Origin: Gp6-AA40 sp963818645
GTDB taxonomy: Bacteria > Acidobacteriota > Vicinamibacteria > Vicinamibacterales > UBA2999
Assembly: GCA_963818645.1 (NCBI GenBank)
Contig: CAWFTF010000009.1
Location: 1-64,000, forward strand
Reading direction: 5' to 3'
DNA: 64,000 nt
This document shows, in pieces, positions 9,324 through 17,912 of the stretch. A model generated the notes under the pieces. The model saw only the letters and a list, made by a program, of their open reading frames with translations, did not search any database and was not told the origin of the DNA. The position numbers were made by a program, and so were the translations under genes. How positions within the stretch are numbered: position 1 is the first letter of the stretch; the number at the start of each line of letters is the position of its first letter.

Positions 9324-10991
9324 ATGCAGAATTCAGAATTCAGAATTCAGACGTTGTGGAATGCTCGCGTTTCGTTTCTGCATTCTGCATTTTGCATTCG
9401 GCATTTACAGGGTCTGTGTGTGCTCGTCGCGGTGCTCGCTACAGTTTCAATCGCGACCGCCGCCGAAAGCCCTCTCCTCGATGCGTCGGAGCGTGGCGAT
9501 CGCGCGACCGCGCTGAAGCTGCTGGCCAAGGGCGCCGATGTCAACGCGCCGGGCCCCGATGGAGCGACCGCGATCATGTACGCGGCGGCGAACGACGATC
9601 TCGAGCTCGTGCGCGCGCTCATCAAGGCAGGCGCGAACGTCAAACTCAAGAATCAGTTCGGCACGTCCGCGCTGACCGAGGCAGCCATCATCGGCTCGGC
9701 GCCGGTGATCGAGGCGCTGCTCAAGGCGGGCGCCGATCCCAACGGGAAGAATCCTGAAGGCGAGACACCGCTGATGGCAGTGGCGCGCGCCGGAAAAGTC
9801 GATGCGGCGAAGCGGCTTCTCGAAGCGGGCGCCGACATCAACGCGAAAGAGGACTTCGGCGGGCAGACGGCCTTGATGTGGGCGGCCGCGCAGAGTCAGG
9901 CCGAGATGGTCAAGCTGCTCGCATCGAAAGGCGCCGACCTCAACGCGCGTGGCGTCATCCGCCAGTGGGAGCGCAAGATCATCACCGAGCCGCGGCCAAA
10001 GGACATGAACAAGGGTGGGTTCACGCCCTTGATTTATGCCGCTCGCGAGGGCTGCGTCGAGTGCGCACGCTACCTTGTCGAGGCCGGAGCCGATCGCGAT
10101 ATCGAAGATCCGGAGCGCCTCACGCCACTCACCATGGCGCTGCTCAATCTTCATTTCGAGTTCGCCGCGTACATGGTCAAGGCGGGCGCCGACGTCGACA
10201 AGTGGGATCTCTTCGGGCGCTCACCGCTCTACCTGGCGGCAGACATGAACACGTTGCCGACGAAAGGCAACGGCGCGGTGGCCGTGATTCCAAGCGAAGA
10301 CTCAGTGACCGCGCTCGACGTCGCGAATCTGCTGCTCGACGCCGGCGCCAATCCGAATCTCCAGTTGAAACGCCGACCGCCGTATCGCGATGTGCCACAG
10401 GATCGCGGCGGTGACACGATCCTCGCGCAAGGCGCGACGCCGCTCCTGCGCGCGGCGCGTGCCGGCGATGCGCCGTTCGTCGATCTCCTGCTGAAGCATG
10501 GCGCGCTCGTCGATTTGCCGAGCAAGGAAGGTGTGACGCCGCTGATGGCGGCTGCCGGTGTCGAGTTCGGCACGCGCGTCACACGCGGCCGGAATCGCAC
10601 GACCGATGGCGTGCTGGCGACGATGAAGCTGCTGCTCGATGCGGGAGCCGACATCAACGCACGCATGGTGACCGATGCGCCGCGCACGGGTGAGTACAGC
10701 GCTGCCGCGACTGCCGCCGCTCGATCCGGTCGTGGCGGGCGCGCCAGCCAGGTGCCGAGCGCGACGGCTGTTCCACATCAGACCGCGCTTCACGGCGCGG
10801 CCGAGCGAGGCTACACGCCAGTCGTGAAGTTCCTCGCCGAGCACGGCGCTGACCTGCAGATGAAGGACGCGAATGGCAGGACGGCGCTCGATCTCGCCAA
10901 GGGCATCGGCGTGCCCGGCGTGAAGCAGGCAGCGAGTGACGGGTTCCCCGAAACCGTGACACTGCTGGAATCGCTGACAACGTCGAAATAA
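9324..10991 (+). CDS. Secreted ankyrin-repeat protein
   Basis: A 555-residue protein with an N-terminal hydrophobic segment (LQGLCVLVAVLATVSIATAAE, about residues 29-49) and then ankyrin repeats almost throughout: recurrent LLxAGADxNAKxxxGxTPLMxAA units at about residues 50-285, 330-430 and 470-545, with low-complexity Gly/Ala/Arg insertion near 455-475. The ATG at 9324 starts one base after the DUF1552 stop. The first 28 codons are made of a heptad tandem repeat and its inverted partner, so the n-region is repeat-derived or the true start is a later codon (no clear later ATG before the signal). Probably a periplasmic scaffold for the DUF1592/DUF1552 pair; this role is inferred from context only. 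Confidence 0.87.
   Translation: MQNSEFRIQTLWNARVSFLHSAFCIRHLQGLCVLVAVLATVSIATAAESPLLDASERGDRATALKLLAKGADVNAPGPDGATAIMYAAANDDLELVRALIKAGANVKLKNQFGTSALTEAAIIGSAPVIEALLKAGADPNGKNPEGETPLMAVARAGKVDAAKRLLEAGADINAKEDFGGQTALMWAAAQSQAEMVKLLASKGADLNARGVIRQWERKIITEPRPKDMNKGGFTPLIYAAREGCVECARYLVEAGADRDIEDPERLTPLTMALLNLHFEFAAYMVKAGADVDKWDLFGRSPLYLAADMNTLPTKGNGAVAVIPSEDSVTALDVANLLLDAGANPNLQLKRRPPYRDVPQDRGGDTILAQGATPLLRAARAGDAPFVDLLLKHGALVDLPSKEGVTPLMAAAGVEFGTRVTRGRNRTTDGVLATMKLLLDAGADINARMVTDAPRTGEYSAAATAAARSGRGGRASQVPSATAVPHQTALHGAAERGYTPVVKFLAEHGADLQMKDANGRTALDLAKGIGVPGVKQAASDGFPETVTLLESLTTSK
9326..9405. repeat. Paired inverted heptanucleotide repeats (GCAGAAT/TCAGAAT and CTGCATT)
   Basis: First arm 9326-9351: GCAGAAT, TCAGAAT, TCAGAAT, TCAGA. 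Second arm 9378-9405: CTGCATT, CTGCATT, TTGCATT, CGGCATT. The two arms are complementary (13 of 14 bases over AATGCAGAATTCAG against CTGCATTCTGCATT), so transcripts could form a hairpin with a 26-base loop. The element overlaps the start of the ankyrin gene. Confidence 0.8.
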
Positions 10992-11019
10992 CCGCGGCAG
11001 ACGCGCTTGAGGGTCAGCC

Positions 11020-11907
11020 ATGATTCTCGTCGCGGGGGCAACCGGACAACTTGGTGGATTCGTCACACGCAGGCTGCTCGCCAACGGTGAGCCGGTCAGG
11101 GTGCTCGTCAGGGAAGGTTCGCCCTGGCAGGCGCTGCAGACTGCCGGCGCTCAGATCTCACTTGGTGACCTGAAGAATCGCGCGACGCTCGACGCCGCCT
11201 GCGCCGATGTCGATGTGGTGATCACCACTGCCAACTCGGCGTTGCGCGGCGGCACCGACAACATTCAGACCGTTGACACCGACGGGAATCGCAATCTCAT
11301 TGACGCGGCGCGCAGTGCCGGCGCGAAGCAGTTCATCTTCGTCTCTGCGTTCGGCGTGAGCATCGACAGCCCGGTCCCGCTCTTTCAAGCCAAGGCGCGC
11401 ACCGAAGCCTATCTGCGCTCCAGCGGGCTCGCCTACACGATCCTTGCGGCCGACGGCTTCATGGACGTGTGGCTTCCGATGATTGTCATCGGCCCCGTGC
11501 TCGACGGACGTCCCGTCACGATCATCGGCGAGGGCCGGAGGAAGCATTCGTTCATCGCGGTGCAGGATGTCGGGTCGTTCGCGATTGCCGCAATCGGTCA
11601 CCCTGACGCAATGAATCGCCACCTGCCGCTCGGTGGTCCCGAGGCCGTGTCGTGGCGCGACGTCATCGCCACCTTCGAACGCCGGATCGGCCGAGAGATT
11701 CCAGTCGTCAGCCTTGCACCCGGACAGCCGTTGCCCGGCTTGCCGGACATCGTCTCGGGATTGATGACGGGCCTGGACACGTATGACTCGGTGATCGAGA
11801 TGGCCGCAACCGCAAGGGCATTCGGTGTCCAGCAGACGACCGTCGATCAGTTCCTGCTCGGGATGCTGAATCAGGCGTACTCCCCTTCCGGTTCGTTAGC
11901 GTCCTGA
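11020..11907 (+). CDS. NmrA-like NAD(P)-binding protein (atypical SDR)
   Basis: A 295-residue Rossmann protein. The glycine motif GATGQLGGFV at residues 6-15 opens the sequence; SAFGVSID near 111 replaces the classical YxxxK site, as in the NmrA/HSCARG-like atypical SDR group. TAYLRSSGLAYTIL-type and ADGFMDVWLP segments follow. These proteins act as NAD(P)H-dependent reductases or redox sensors in the cytosol. ATG 11020 has a GAGGG ribosome-binding site 7 bases upstream. The gene stands alone between the ankyrin gene and the ABC permease. Substrate not predictable. Confidence 0.85.
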   Translation: MILVAGATGQLGGFVTRRLLANGEPVRVLVREGSPWQALQTAGAQISLGDLKNRATLDAACADVDVVITTANSALRGGTDNIQTVDTDGNRNLIDAARSAGAKQFIFVSAFGVSIDSPVPLFQAKARTEAYLRSSGLAYTILAADGFMDVWLPMIVIGPVLDGRPVTIIGEGRRKHSFIAVQDVGSFAIAAIGHPDAMNRHLPLGGPEAVSWRDVIATFERRIGREIPVVSLAPGQPLPGLPDIVSGLMTGLDTYDSVIEMAATARAFGVQQTTVDQFLLGMLNQAYSPSGSLAS

Positions 11908-12053
11908 CCGTCATTCCGATCGAGTGAATCGTTCGCCGGCGGGACGCTGTATCCCATGGGCGAACGCCGTGGCCTCACTCAGTCACGACAGTTGCCCGAT
12001 TGCTCTCGGCACGCTGATTGATACGACGAGGCGACACAGGCCTCGAGTTGGGC

Positions 12054-14474
12054 ATGAACCTCTGGAACACACTCCGCATCGCTCTACGAACGTGGCGCCG
12101 GACGCCGGCGCTCGCCGCCGTGATCGTGGCGACGCTGACGCTTGGCATTGGCGCAACGACGACGGCGCTCACGATCGCGCACTCGATGCTCGTCCAGGCT
12201 TTGCCGTTCCCCGATGCCGACCGGCTGGTGTGGGTGACCACCTTCGACACTCGCACGTCGGATGGGCAGGCGGCGGTGATCGGATCCAACCGGCTGCCGC
12301 AGTTCGCCGACTGGCAGGAGCACCTCACCTCGTTCGAGCAGATCGGCGCCTGGGCGGGCGATGCGCCCGATGTCTTCACCGTGACCGGCGGTGGAACGCC
12401 AGAGCGCGTGAGCGGCCTGAGAGTCACGCATCAACTGCTCGGCATGCTGGGCGCAACACCGGCAACTGGCCGTCTGTTCCGTGACGGAGACGACGAGCCA
12501 GGCGCCGCGCAGACGGTCGTGCTTTCGTACGGTTATTGGCAGCGTCGTTTCGCGGGCTCTCCCGTCGTCGGGCAGTCCATCACGATCGAAAACGAGCGGC
12601 ACACGATCGTCGGGGTCGTGCCGACTGAATTCCCGCTGTCGGGAAGCCTGTTCGCGAGCGCGCCGATCGATGTGTACCTCCCGCTTACCGTCGATGGGAA
12701 CGAGGACATCGGCGGGTTCATGGCTGTTGTTGGCCGTCTTCGGCCTGGCGTCACTGCAGATCAGGCTCGCGCGGAGTTGACGAGCCGGCAGGTTGCCCTG
12801 TCGGTCGGTCAGTGGGAGTGGATGCGTGTGCTCGGACAGTCCGTCACGCCACTGCCGGATCTCGTGACACGTGACGCGCGGTTGCCGGTGCTGCTGTTGC
12901 TGGCCGGTGCTGCTGGCGTGCTGCTCCTCGCGTGCGCCAATCTCGTGAACCTGTTGCTGGTGAGGGCGAGCGGGCGACGCCGTGAGATGCAGTTGCGCAT
13001 GGCACTCGGCGCCTCGATGCGTCAGGTGCTCGGCCAGTTGACGATCGAGAGTGCCGTGCTGGTCGGCATCAGCGGCGTGGTTGGAGTCTGGCTGACAGTC
13101 GCGGTATTCGAGTGGCTTCAGCGTGCGGCATCCGTGCACATCGCACGGATCGGCGACCTGCATGCTGGTGGCGTCACCGTGTCGTTCGCACTCGCGATCT
13201 GCGCAGCCATCACGATGATGTTCGGCGGTGTCTCGATACTGCAGTTGCGGCGTCGAGACACGACCGATGCGCTCCGGCCGCATACCGGCGTCACGATCGA
13301 TCGGCGCGGTGCGTACGTTCAACGACTCGCCCTCGCGATTCAGGCGGCCGTCGTCATCGTCCTGACGGTCGCCGGTGGATTGCTGGTGCGGAGCCTGGTG
13401 GAACTGCTCGACGTCGATCCCGGATTCGATCCGAAGGGAGCGATGGCGATCCGCGTCGATCCGGCAGGACGGCTGGCGGGGCCTGCGCGCCTGCCGTTCT
13501 TCGATCGCGTTCTCGATGGCGTCAGGGCACTGCCGGCGGTTGAATCCGCTGCGCTCACGATTCACGTGCCCATGGGAGACCGTCCGAGCATGGGATGGGA
13601 TGCGATTCCCGCAGGGCGCGAGTACAACCCGTTGGTCGATAACACAGCCGGAAGAATCGTCAGCCCGGGATATTTCGGCACGATTGGCGTTCGCATCGTC
13701 GCGGGACGTGATTTCGACAACGGCGACATTCGGGCGCGTCCCCTGGTCATGGCGATCAACGAGACGTTCGCACGCCAAATCCAGGCCGAGGGTCGCGATC
13801 CGTTGCGGTCCCGATTCACCGTTCTCGGAAACGTCCGTCAGGTTGTCGCCGTGGTCGGCGACGTGAAGCATCGCAGCCTCGATGCCGAGGCGGGGCGCGA
13901 GGTCTACATTCCGATGGGCCAGGCGCCGGGATTCTTCCAGGCATACGACCTCGTCGTGCGCGCTACCGATCCGGTCGCGCTGGTTCCGTCCATTCGGTCG
14001 GCGATCTGGGCTGTCGATTCCAATCAGGCGCTCGGTGCTCCAGTGGCGCTCGAGGCGTACATCGGGCGCACGTTGCGGCCGCGCCGGCTGCTGACCGGCG
14101 TCATCGGCGTGTTCGCCGGAACCACGCTGCTGCTCGCCGCGCTCGGCGTCTACGGCGTCGTCCGTTATCGCGTGGCGCAGCAGGTGAAGGAGATTGCGAT
14201 CAGGGTCGCGCTCGGTGCACCGGGCTGGCACGTCACGATGGTCGTGCTGGGCGACACAATCGTGTGCGTCGCAGTGGGGCTCGCCGGTGGTGTTGTGCTC
14301 GCGCTCGCGGCAGCATCAGCCATTCGCAGCTATCTCTTCGGCGTCGAGCCGCGTGACGTGGTCACGCTGGCCGCATCCTGCGCGCTCGTGGTCACCGTCG
14401 CGCTGCTCGCCGCATATCTTCCGGCGCGTCGCGCGCCGCGCGTCGATCCGATTGCTGCGCTTCGCGCCGATTGA
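12054..14474 (+). CDS. ADOP-type ABC permease (MacB/FtsX-like, orphan)
   Basis: An inner-membrane protein of about 806 residues with two MacB_PCD plus FtsX units, the 'acidobacterial duplicated orphan permease' layout. ATG 12054 (MNLWNTLRIALRTWRRTPALA) is chosen over an in-frame TTG at 12018 because family members begin with this amphipathic helix. First helix LAAVIVATLTLGIGATTTALT; central helices LPVLLLLAGAAGVLLLACANL near residue 280 followed by RRREMQLRMALGASMRQVL; a second periplasmic domain; final helices LLTGVIGVFAGTTLLLAALGVYG and the repeated KEIAIRVALGAPGWHV motif. No ATP-binding subunit is nearby. Probably involved in envelope protein or lipid handling, or efflux; partner unknown. 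Confidence 0.9.
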   Translation: MNLWNTLRIALRTWRRTPALAAVIVATLTLGIGATTTALTIAHSMLVQALPFPDADRLVWVTTFDTRTSDGQAAVIGSNRLPQFADWQEHLTSFEQIGAWAGDAPDVFTVTGGGTPERVSGLRVTHQLLGMLGATPATGRLFRDGDDEPGAAQTVVLSYGYWQRRFAGSPVVGQSITIENERHTIVGVVPTEFPLSGSLFASAPIDVYLPLTVDGNEDIGGFMAVVGRLRPGVTADQARAELTSRQVALSVGQWEWMRVLGQSVTPLPDLVTRDARLPVLLLLAGAAGVLLLACANLVNLLLVRASGRRREMQLRMALGASMRQVLGQLTIESAVLVGISGVVGVWLTVAVFEWLQRAASVHIARIGDLHAGGVTVSFALAICAAITMMFGGVSILQLRRRDTTDALRPHTGVTIDRRGAYVQRLALAIQAAVVIVLTVAGGLLVRSLVELLDVDPGFDPKGAMAIRVDPAGRLAGPARLPFFDRVLDGVRALPAVESAALTIHVPMGDRPSMGWDAIPAGREYNPLVDNTAGRIVSPGYFGTIGVRIVAGRDFDNGDIRARPLVMAINETFARQIQAEGRDPLRSRFTVLGNVRQVVAVVGDVKHRSLDAEAGREVYIPMGQAPGFFQAYDLVVRATDPVALVPSIRSAIWAVDSNQALGAPVALEAYIGRTLRPRRLLTGVIGVFAGTTLLLAALGVYGVVRYRVAQQVKEIAIRVALGAPGWHVTMVVLGDTIVCVAVGLAGGVVLALAAASAIRSYLFGVEPRDVVTLAASCALVVTVALLAAYLPARRAPRVDPIAALRAD

Positions 14475-14500
14475 CGGTTGAAGTCCCGTGCAGAAATGAC

Positions 14501-14518
14501 GCGCCCCTCAACGGGCGC
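14501..14518 (+). terminator. Hairpin after the ABC permease, no T-tract
   Basis: GCGCCC at 14501-14506 pairs with GGGCGC at 14513-14518 around a six-base loop, 26 bases past the permease stop. A second perfect hairpin, CAGCCCG (14559-14565) with CGGGCTG (14568-14574), follows; a run of five T lies at 14589-14593, 14 bases downstream of it. Together they may end permease transcription or form the leader of the next gene. Confidence 0.4.
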
Positions 14519-14630
14519 AATCACGGAACTGACGCTTTGCAGCTCATGATGAAACACCCAGCCCGCCCGGGCTGAGCCCCACCTTCACTTTTTGGCCGCA
14601 AGTTGGTTGTCTCGTACCGTAATTCTGGCG

Positions 14631-14645
14631 GGCAGCACGTTTGCT
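14631..14645 (+). promoter_or_regulatory. Candidate sigma-54 promoter
   Basis: GGCAGCACGTTTGCT has the invariant GG and GC separated by exactly 10 bases and the TTTGCT -12 element of sigma-54 promoters. Transcription would start near 14657, leaving a short leader before the GTG at 14692, which carries a strong ribosome-binding site. A sigma-54-dependent activator is encoded at 52836-54884, but no enhancer site was recognised here. Confidence 0.4.
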
Positions 14646-14691
14646 AAGAATGAGCCCAGGCATGTCCCCAATGCCACCGAGGAGGGCTTCC

Positions 14692-15525
14692 GTGCCTGCA
14701 AAGAAGACTCGACAGCCGGGCAAGACGGGCAAGGCCGTCTATCTGCTGTCTGCCGATCGCAAGTTTCGCCGGCTCTCGCTGAAGAAGATCTCCGAACGAG
14801 TAAAGGGAGCGCGTCGTCGAACGCGTGGGCGCTCGATCGCCAAGACCGCGACGGCAGCCGAACCAGTGTCGACTGCGGCTCGCAATCCAGCACCCGCAAA
14901 GGTCGCTTCTATCGCCCTCGTTCTTGCAGGACTCTTCCTACTTGCGACGCTCGCCGGCGGGTCGTGGCCCTCGACGTCGTCGGTGGACCCACAGGTCGCA
15001 GCAGCGCAGACGGAAAACCCGGCAGTCCTGACTGCCGACGTGGCTGGTGCACCCGCCGTTCCCGCGAAGGCGCCGGCCGTTTCGCCCGCCGCGAACGCGC
15101 CACGTGAGTCGAATGCGTCGCCGGTTCGGCCAGCCGTGACCTCGACGGCCACGTCACGCCCAATGGAGACGACTAAGGCACGAGCTGAGATTGCACCGGT
15201 GCCGCCCTCACCAGCGAGGCCGTCCTCCCCTGCGGATGCGCACTCGGCGGCAGCCGCGGCGTCCATCGACACGGTGACGATCTCCGGATGCCTCGACTTC
15301 GACGGCAAGTCCGCCTGGTTGAAGGACACATCGGGCGTCGATGCTCCGCGGACGCGCAGCTGGCGATCGGGCTTCCTGAGGAAGCGCTCGCCCCGGATTG
15401 CGCTTGTCGACGGACCAAGCAGTGCAGAGGTCTACGACGGTCGCCTGGTCTCCGTCACCGGAGTGCTGGTCGATCGCGAGATGCGCGTGAGCTCGCTGAA
15501 GCCGATCGCAGGCGACTGCGAGTAA
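14692..15525 (+). CDS. Membrane-anchored protein with Ala/Pro/Thr linker and small C-terminal domain, function unknown
   Basis: Unrecognised family. GTG 14692 (MPAKKTRQPGKTGKAVYLL) is chosen because GAGGAGGG ends six bases before it; in-frame ATGs at 14650, 14662 and 14671 are alternatives. Layout over about 277 residues: a Lys/Arg-rich cytoplasmic N-terminus (1-60), one transmembrane helix (VASIALVLAGLFLLATLAGG, about 71-90), a long low-complexity Ala/Pro/Ser/Thr linker (95-185), and a compact C-terminal domain beginning VTISGCLDFDGKSAWL and ending RVSSLKPIAGDCE. The two terminal-domain cysteines could form a disulfide. The C-terminal part resembles small OB-like secreted domains of Acidobacteriota, an impression only. 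Confidence 0.65.
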   Translation: MPAKKTRQPGKTGKAVYLLSADRKFRRLSLKKISERVKGARRRTRGRSIAKTATAAEPVSTAARNPAPAKVASIALVLAGLFLLATLAGGSWPSTSSVDPQVAAAQTENPAVLTADVAGAPAVPAKAPAVSPAANAPRESNASPVRPAVTSTATSRPMETTKARAEIAPVPPSPARPSSPADAHSAAAAASIDTVTISGCLDFDGKSAWLKDTSGVDAPRTRSWRSGFLRKRSPRIALVDGPSSAEVYDGRLVSVTGVLVDREMRVSSLKPIAGDCE

Positions 15526-15563
15526 GCAGCGAGGCCTTCGACAGGCTTCAGTAATATGGGGTC

Positions 15564-16904
15564 GTGCAAGCCGAACTTCTGAAGCGCGACCTCGCGTCTC
15601 TCATTCACCCCCTCCACGATCCAAAGGCTCACCGCGCTGGACATGTCTGGGTGCGCGGCCAGGGGGCCATGTTGTTCGATGCCGACGGCAAGGAGTACAT
15701 CGACGGGCTCTCGGGGCTATGGAACGTCGCGCTCGGTCATGGACGCAAGGAACTGGCCGAGGCCGCGCGCGAGCAACTCGAGACGCTGGCCTATGCGTCT
15801 GGCTATACGGGCCATTCGAATGTGCGTGCGATCGAGTTGGGCGAACGGCTGGCCCGACTGACCTATCCGGCGATCAACCGATTCTTCTTCACGTCCGGCG
15901 GCGCCGAAGCAAACGAGAGTGCCATCAAGCTGGCGCGCTCGTATTGGAAGCTTCGCGGTCAGCCGGCGAAGACGAAGGTCATCTCACGCGAGCTTGGCTA
16001 TCACGGAACGACGCTGGCGGCCATGAGCGCTACCGGGATCGCGGGTTACTGGCCGCTGTTCGAGCCGCGCGTGCCCGGCTTCATCCACGTTCCATCACCG
16101 TATCCCTATCGTGCGCAATCGATGGATGGCGCCGCATACGGAGTGGCGATTGCCAACGAACTGGAGAAGGCGATCGTGCGCGAAGGCGCCGAGACCGTGG
16201 CGATGTTTCTCGCCGAGCCGGTGATCGGGGTCAGCGGCGTGATCGTGCCGCCCGATGATTACTTTCCACGCATCCGCGAGATCTGCGACCGGTACGATGT
16301 GCTCTTCGCCGCAGACGAGGTCATCACCGGCTTCGGACGCACGGGCCGCTGGTTCGCACTGGAGCATTGGGGCGTGGCGCCCGACATGGTGCAGTTTGCC
16401 AAGGCGATCACGTCGGGCTATTTCCCGTTGGGTGGCGTCGGGATCAGTGACGAGATCGCCCGCGTCCTGGACGAGGCACAAGTCCCGTGGATGCACGCCT
16501 ACACGTACAGCGCTCATCCGACCGGGTGTGCCGTCGCCCTCCGTACTCTTCAGATCATCGAAGAAGAGAATCTCGTTGCAGAGGCGTCACGGAAAGGCGC
16601 GCATCTGATGGATGCCTTGCGCGCGCGCCTGGCGCACCATCCTCACGTGGGAGAAATTCGTGGCAAGGGGTTCATGTGTGCCGTGGAGTTCGTGAAGGAG
16701 CGCGAGACCAGGCAGCCGTTTGCCCCCGAAGACCAGGTGGTCGCGCGCATTCACGACGAAGCACAGGCGCGTGGCCTGATCAGCCGTGTTCGTGGTGACG
16801 TCTTCGTGCTGGCGCCGCCGTTCGTGACGCCGGACGATCTGCTCGATCGGATTGCCGAGATCCTGACGGCAGCAACCGAAGCGGTGCTCGGTCGGCCCGC
16901 CTGA
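15564..16904 (+). CDS. Class III pyridoxal-phosphate aminotransferase
   Basis: A 446-residue omega-aminotransferase of the BioA/beta-alanine-pyruvate/putrescine group, cytosolic, moving an amino group from an amine to a keto acid. GTG start at 15564. Visible family features: GHVWVRGQGAMLFDADGKEYIDGLSGLWNV near the N-terminus, FFTSGGAEANESAIKLAR (phosphate-binding turn) near 110-127, FAADEVITGFGRTG near 250-263 with the cofactor Asp, the Schiff-base lysine K280 in QFAKAITSGYFPLGG, and HAYTYSAHPTGCAVAL near 312. Substrate cannot be assigned from the sequence. It converges on the next minus-strand gene with only three bases between stop codons. Confidence 0.9.
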   Translation: MQAELLKRDLASLIHPLHDPKAHRAGHVWVRGQGAMLFDADGKEYIDGLSGLWNVALGHGRKELAEAAREQLETLAYASGYTGHSNVRAIELGERLARLTYPAINRFFFTSGGAEANESAIKLARSYWKLRGQPAKTKVISRELGYHGTTLAAMSATGIAGYWPLFEPRVPGFIHVPSPYPYRAQSMDGAAYGVAIANELEKAIVREGAETVAMFLAEPVIGVSGVIVPPDDYFPRIREICDRYDVLFAADEVITGFGRTGRWFALEHWGVAPDMVQFAKAITSGYFPLGGVGISDEIARVLDEAQVPWMHAYTYSAHPTGCAVALRTLQIIEEENLVAEASRKGAHLMDALRARLAHHPHVGEIRGKGFMCAVEFVKERETRQPFAPEDQVVARIHDEAQARGLISRVRGDVFVLAPPFVTPDDLLDRIAEILTAATEAVLGRPA

Positions 16905-16907
16905 GGA

Positions 16908-17912
16908 TCATCGACGTTTCGTCAAGTCGGCGTAGATCGCCTCGATGAACATCTCGCCGGTCCACGCTGGCGTCGAGTAGACGCCGTCGTAGTCCTTCGT
17001 CGGTCCGGCCGCCTTGATTTGCGCCAGCGTCATCTTCTTGTCGACCATCGCCTGAATGCGGTCGCGGATGATCGTCGTCATGTCGCGATACTCGGCCACG
17101 TCGGACTCGTTGCAGATCCGCCCGTGGCCGGGGACGACGAGCGTGCCCCCCTGGTTGTTGAAGGCGGGGAAGGTGATGTCGAGGATCTGGTTGAGCGCGT
17201 CGAGGATGCCTTGAATGCTTCCTCCGCGATTGCGATCGATCATCGGATACGAGACGGTCGAGAACACGTCGCCGGTGGCGACGACGTCCGACTTGCGGAA
17301 CCACACGATCACGTCGCCGTCGGTGTGCGCGGCGGGCACGTGCAGCATCTCGACGACCTCGCCGGCGAAGTAGATCTGCTTCTTGTTCGTGTAGAACGTG
17401 TCGTGCGGCCACACGCCGTACGGCATGCGCGCGGGTTCGCCCTTCAGGCCGCTCATGCGGTGCAGCACCAACTCGTGCGCGATGACAGGTGCGCCTTCGA
17501 GGCGAGCCGGTTCGCGGCCGTTCTGACCGCCAACGCCTGCGCTCACGTTGCGGCCGGCGTTCGACAGACTCTCGTTCCCGCCCGTGTGGGCTTCGTCAGC
17601 ACTCGTGTTGATGATCTGGCGGATCGGCTTGTCCGAGATCGACCGGATGGCGGCGATCACCTTCTCGCTCATCGTCGCGGCGCTCGAGTCCACGACGAGC
17701 ACGCCGTCCGAATCGACCTGCACGGCGACGTTCGCGCCGGAACCGGCGACGAGATGAACATTGCCCTGCACCGGCAATGCTTCCACATTGCCATCGTCGT
17801 AGGCCGGCTTGACCGGGCGAGGACTCTGCTGTGCGGCGAGCTGTCCGGTTGCTGTCCAGAGAGTCGCGGCGCCGAGCGCCAGCAGCAGTCGTGTCGGCAC
17901 TCGGAGCGTCAT
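16908..17912 (-). CDS. Secreted metallo-beta-lactamase-fold protein lacking most of the HxHxDH motif
   Basis: A 334-residue protein with signal peptide (LLLALGAATLWTATGQLAAQ). MBL-fold landmarks: VLVVDSSA at 71-78, IINTSADEAHTGGNE at 100-114, VPAAHTDGDVIVWF, VATGDVF and VVPGHGRICNE. Where active members have THWHxDHTGGN, this one reads TSADEAHTGGN: the first two His are Ser104 and Asp106, the Asp is Ala108, and only the last His (109) is kept; the later HTDGD, GD and GHG ligands are intact. A reduced or single-metal site is likely. Its ATG overlaps the stop of the upstream gene (ATGA), so it is the last gene of the 22012-16908 operon. Confidence 0.83.
   Translation of the reverse strand: MTLRVPTRLLLALGAATLWTATGQLAAQQSPRPVKPAYDDGNVEALPVQGNVHLVAGSGANVAVQVDSDGVLVVDSSAATMSEKVIAAIRSISDKPIRQIINTSADEAHTGGNESLSNAGRNVSAGVGGQNGREPARLEGAPVIAHELVLHRMSGLKGEPARMPYGVWPHDTFYTNKKQIYFAGEVVEMLHVPAAHTDGDVIVWFRKSDVVATGDVFSTVSYPMIDRNRGGSIQGILDALNQILDITFPAFNNQGGTLVVPGHGRICNESDVAEYRDMTTIIRDRIQAMVDKKMTLAQIKAAGPTKDYDGVYSTPAWTGEMFIEAIYADLTKRR

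Noticed and set aside
12084..14231. A 715-codon open frame on the minus strand
   Set aside because: It is antisense to the intact ABC permease, is rich in Arg/His/Gln/Asp from the complementary codon bias, and shows no motif.
15532..15550. GCCTTCGACAGGCTTCAG before the aminotransferase gene
   Set aside because: It resembles a short word that is common between genes in several bacterial groups; a single copy here gives nothing to support a call.
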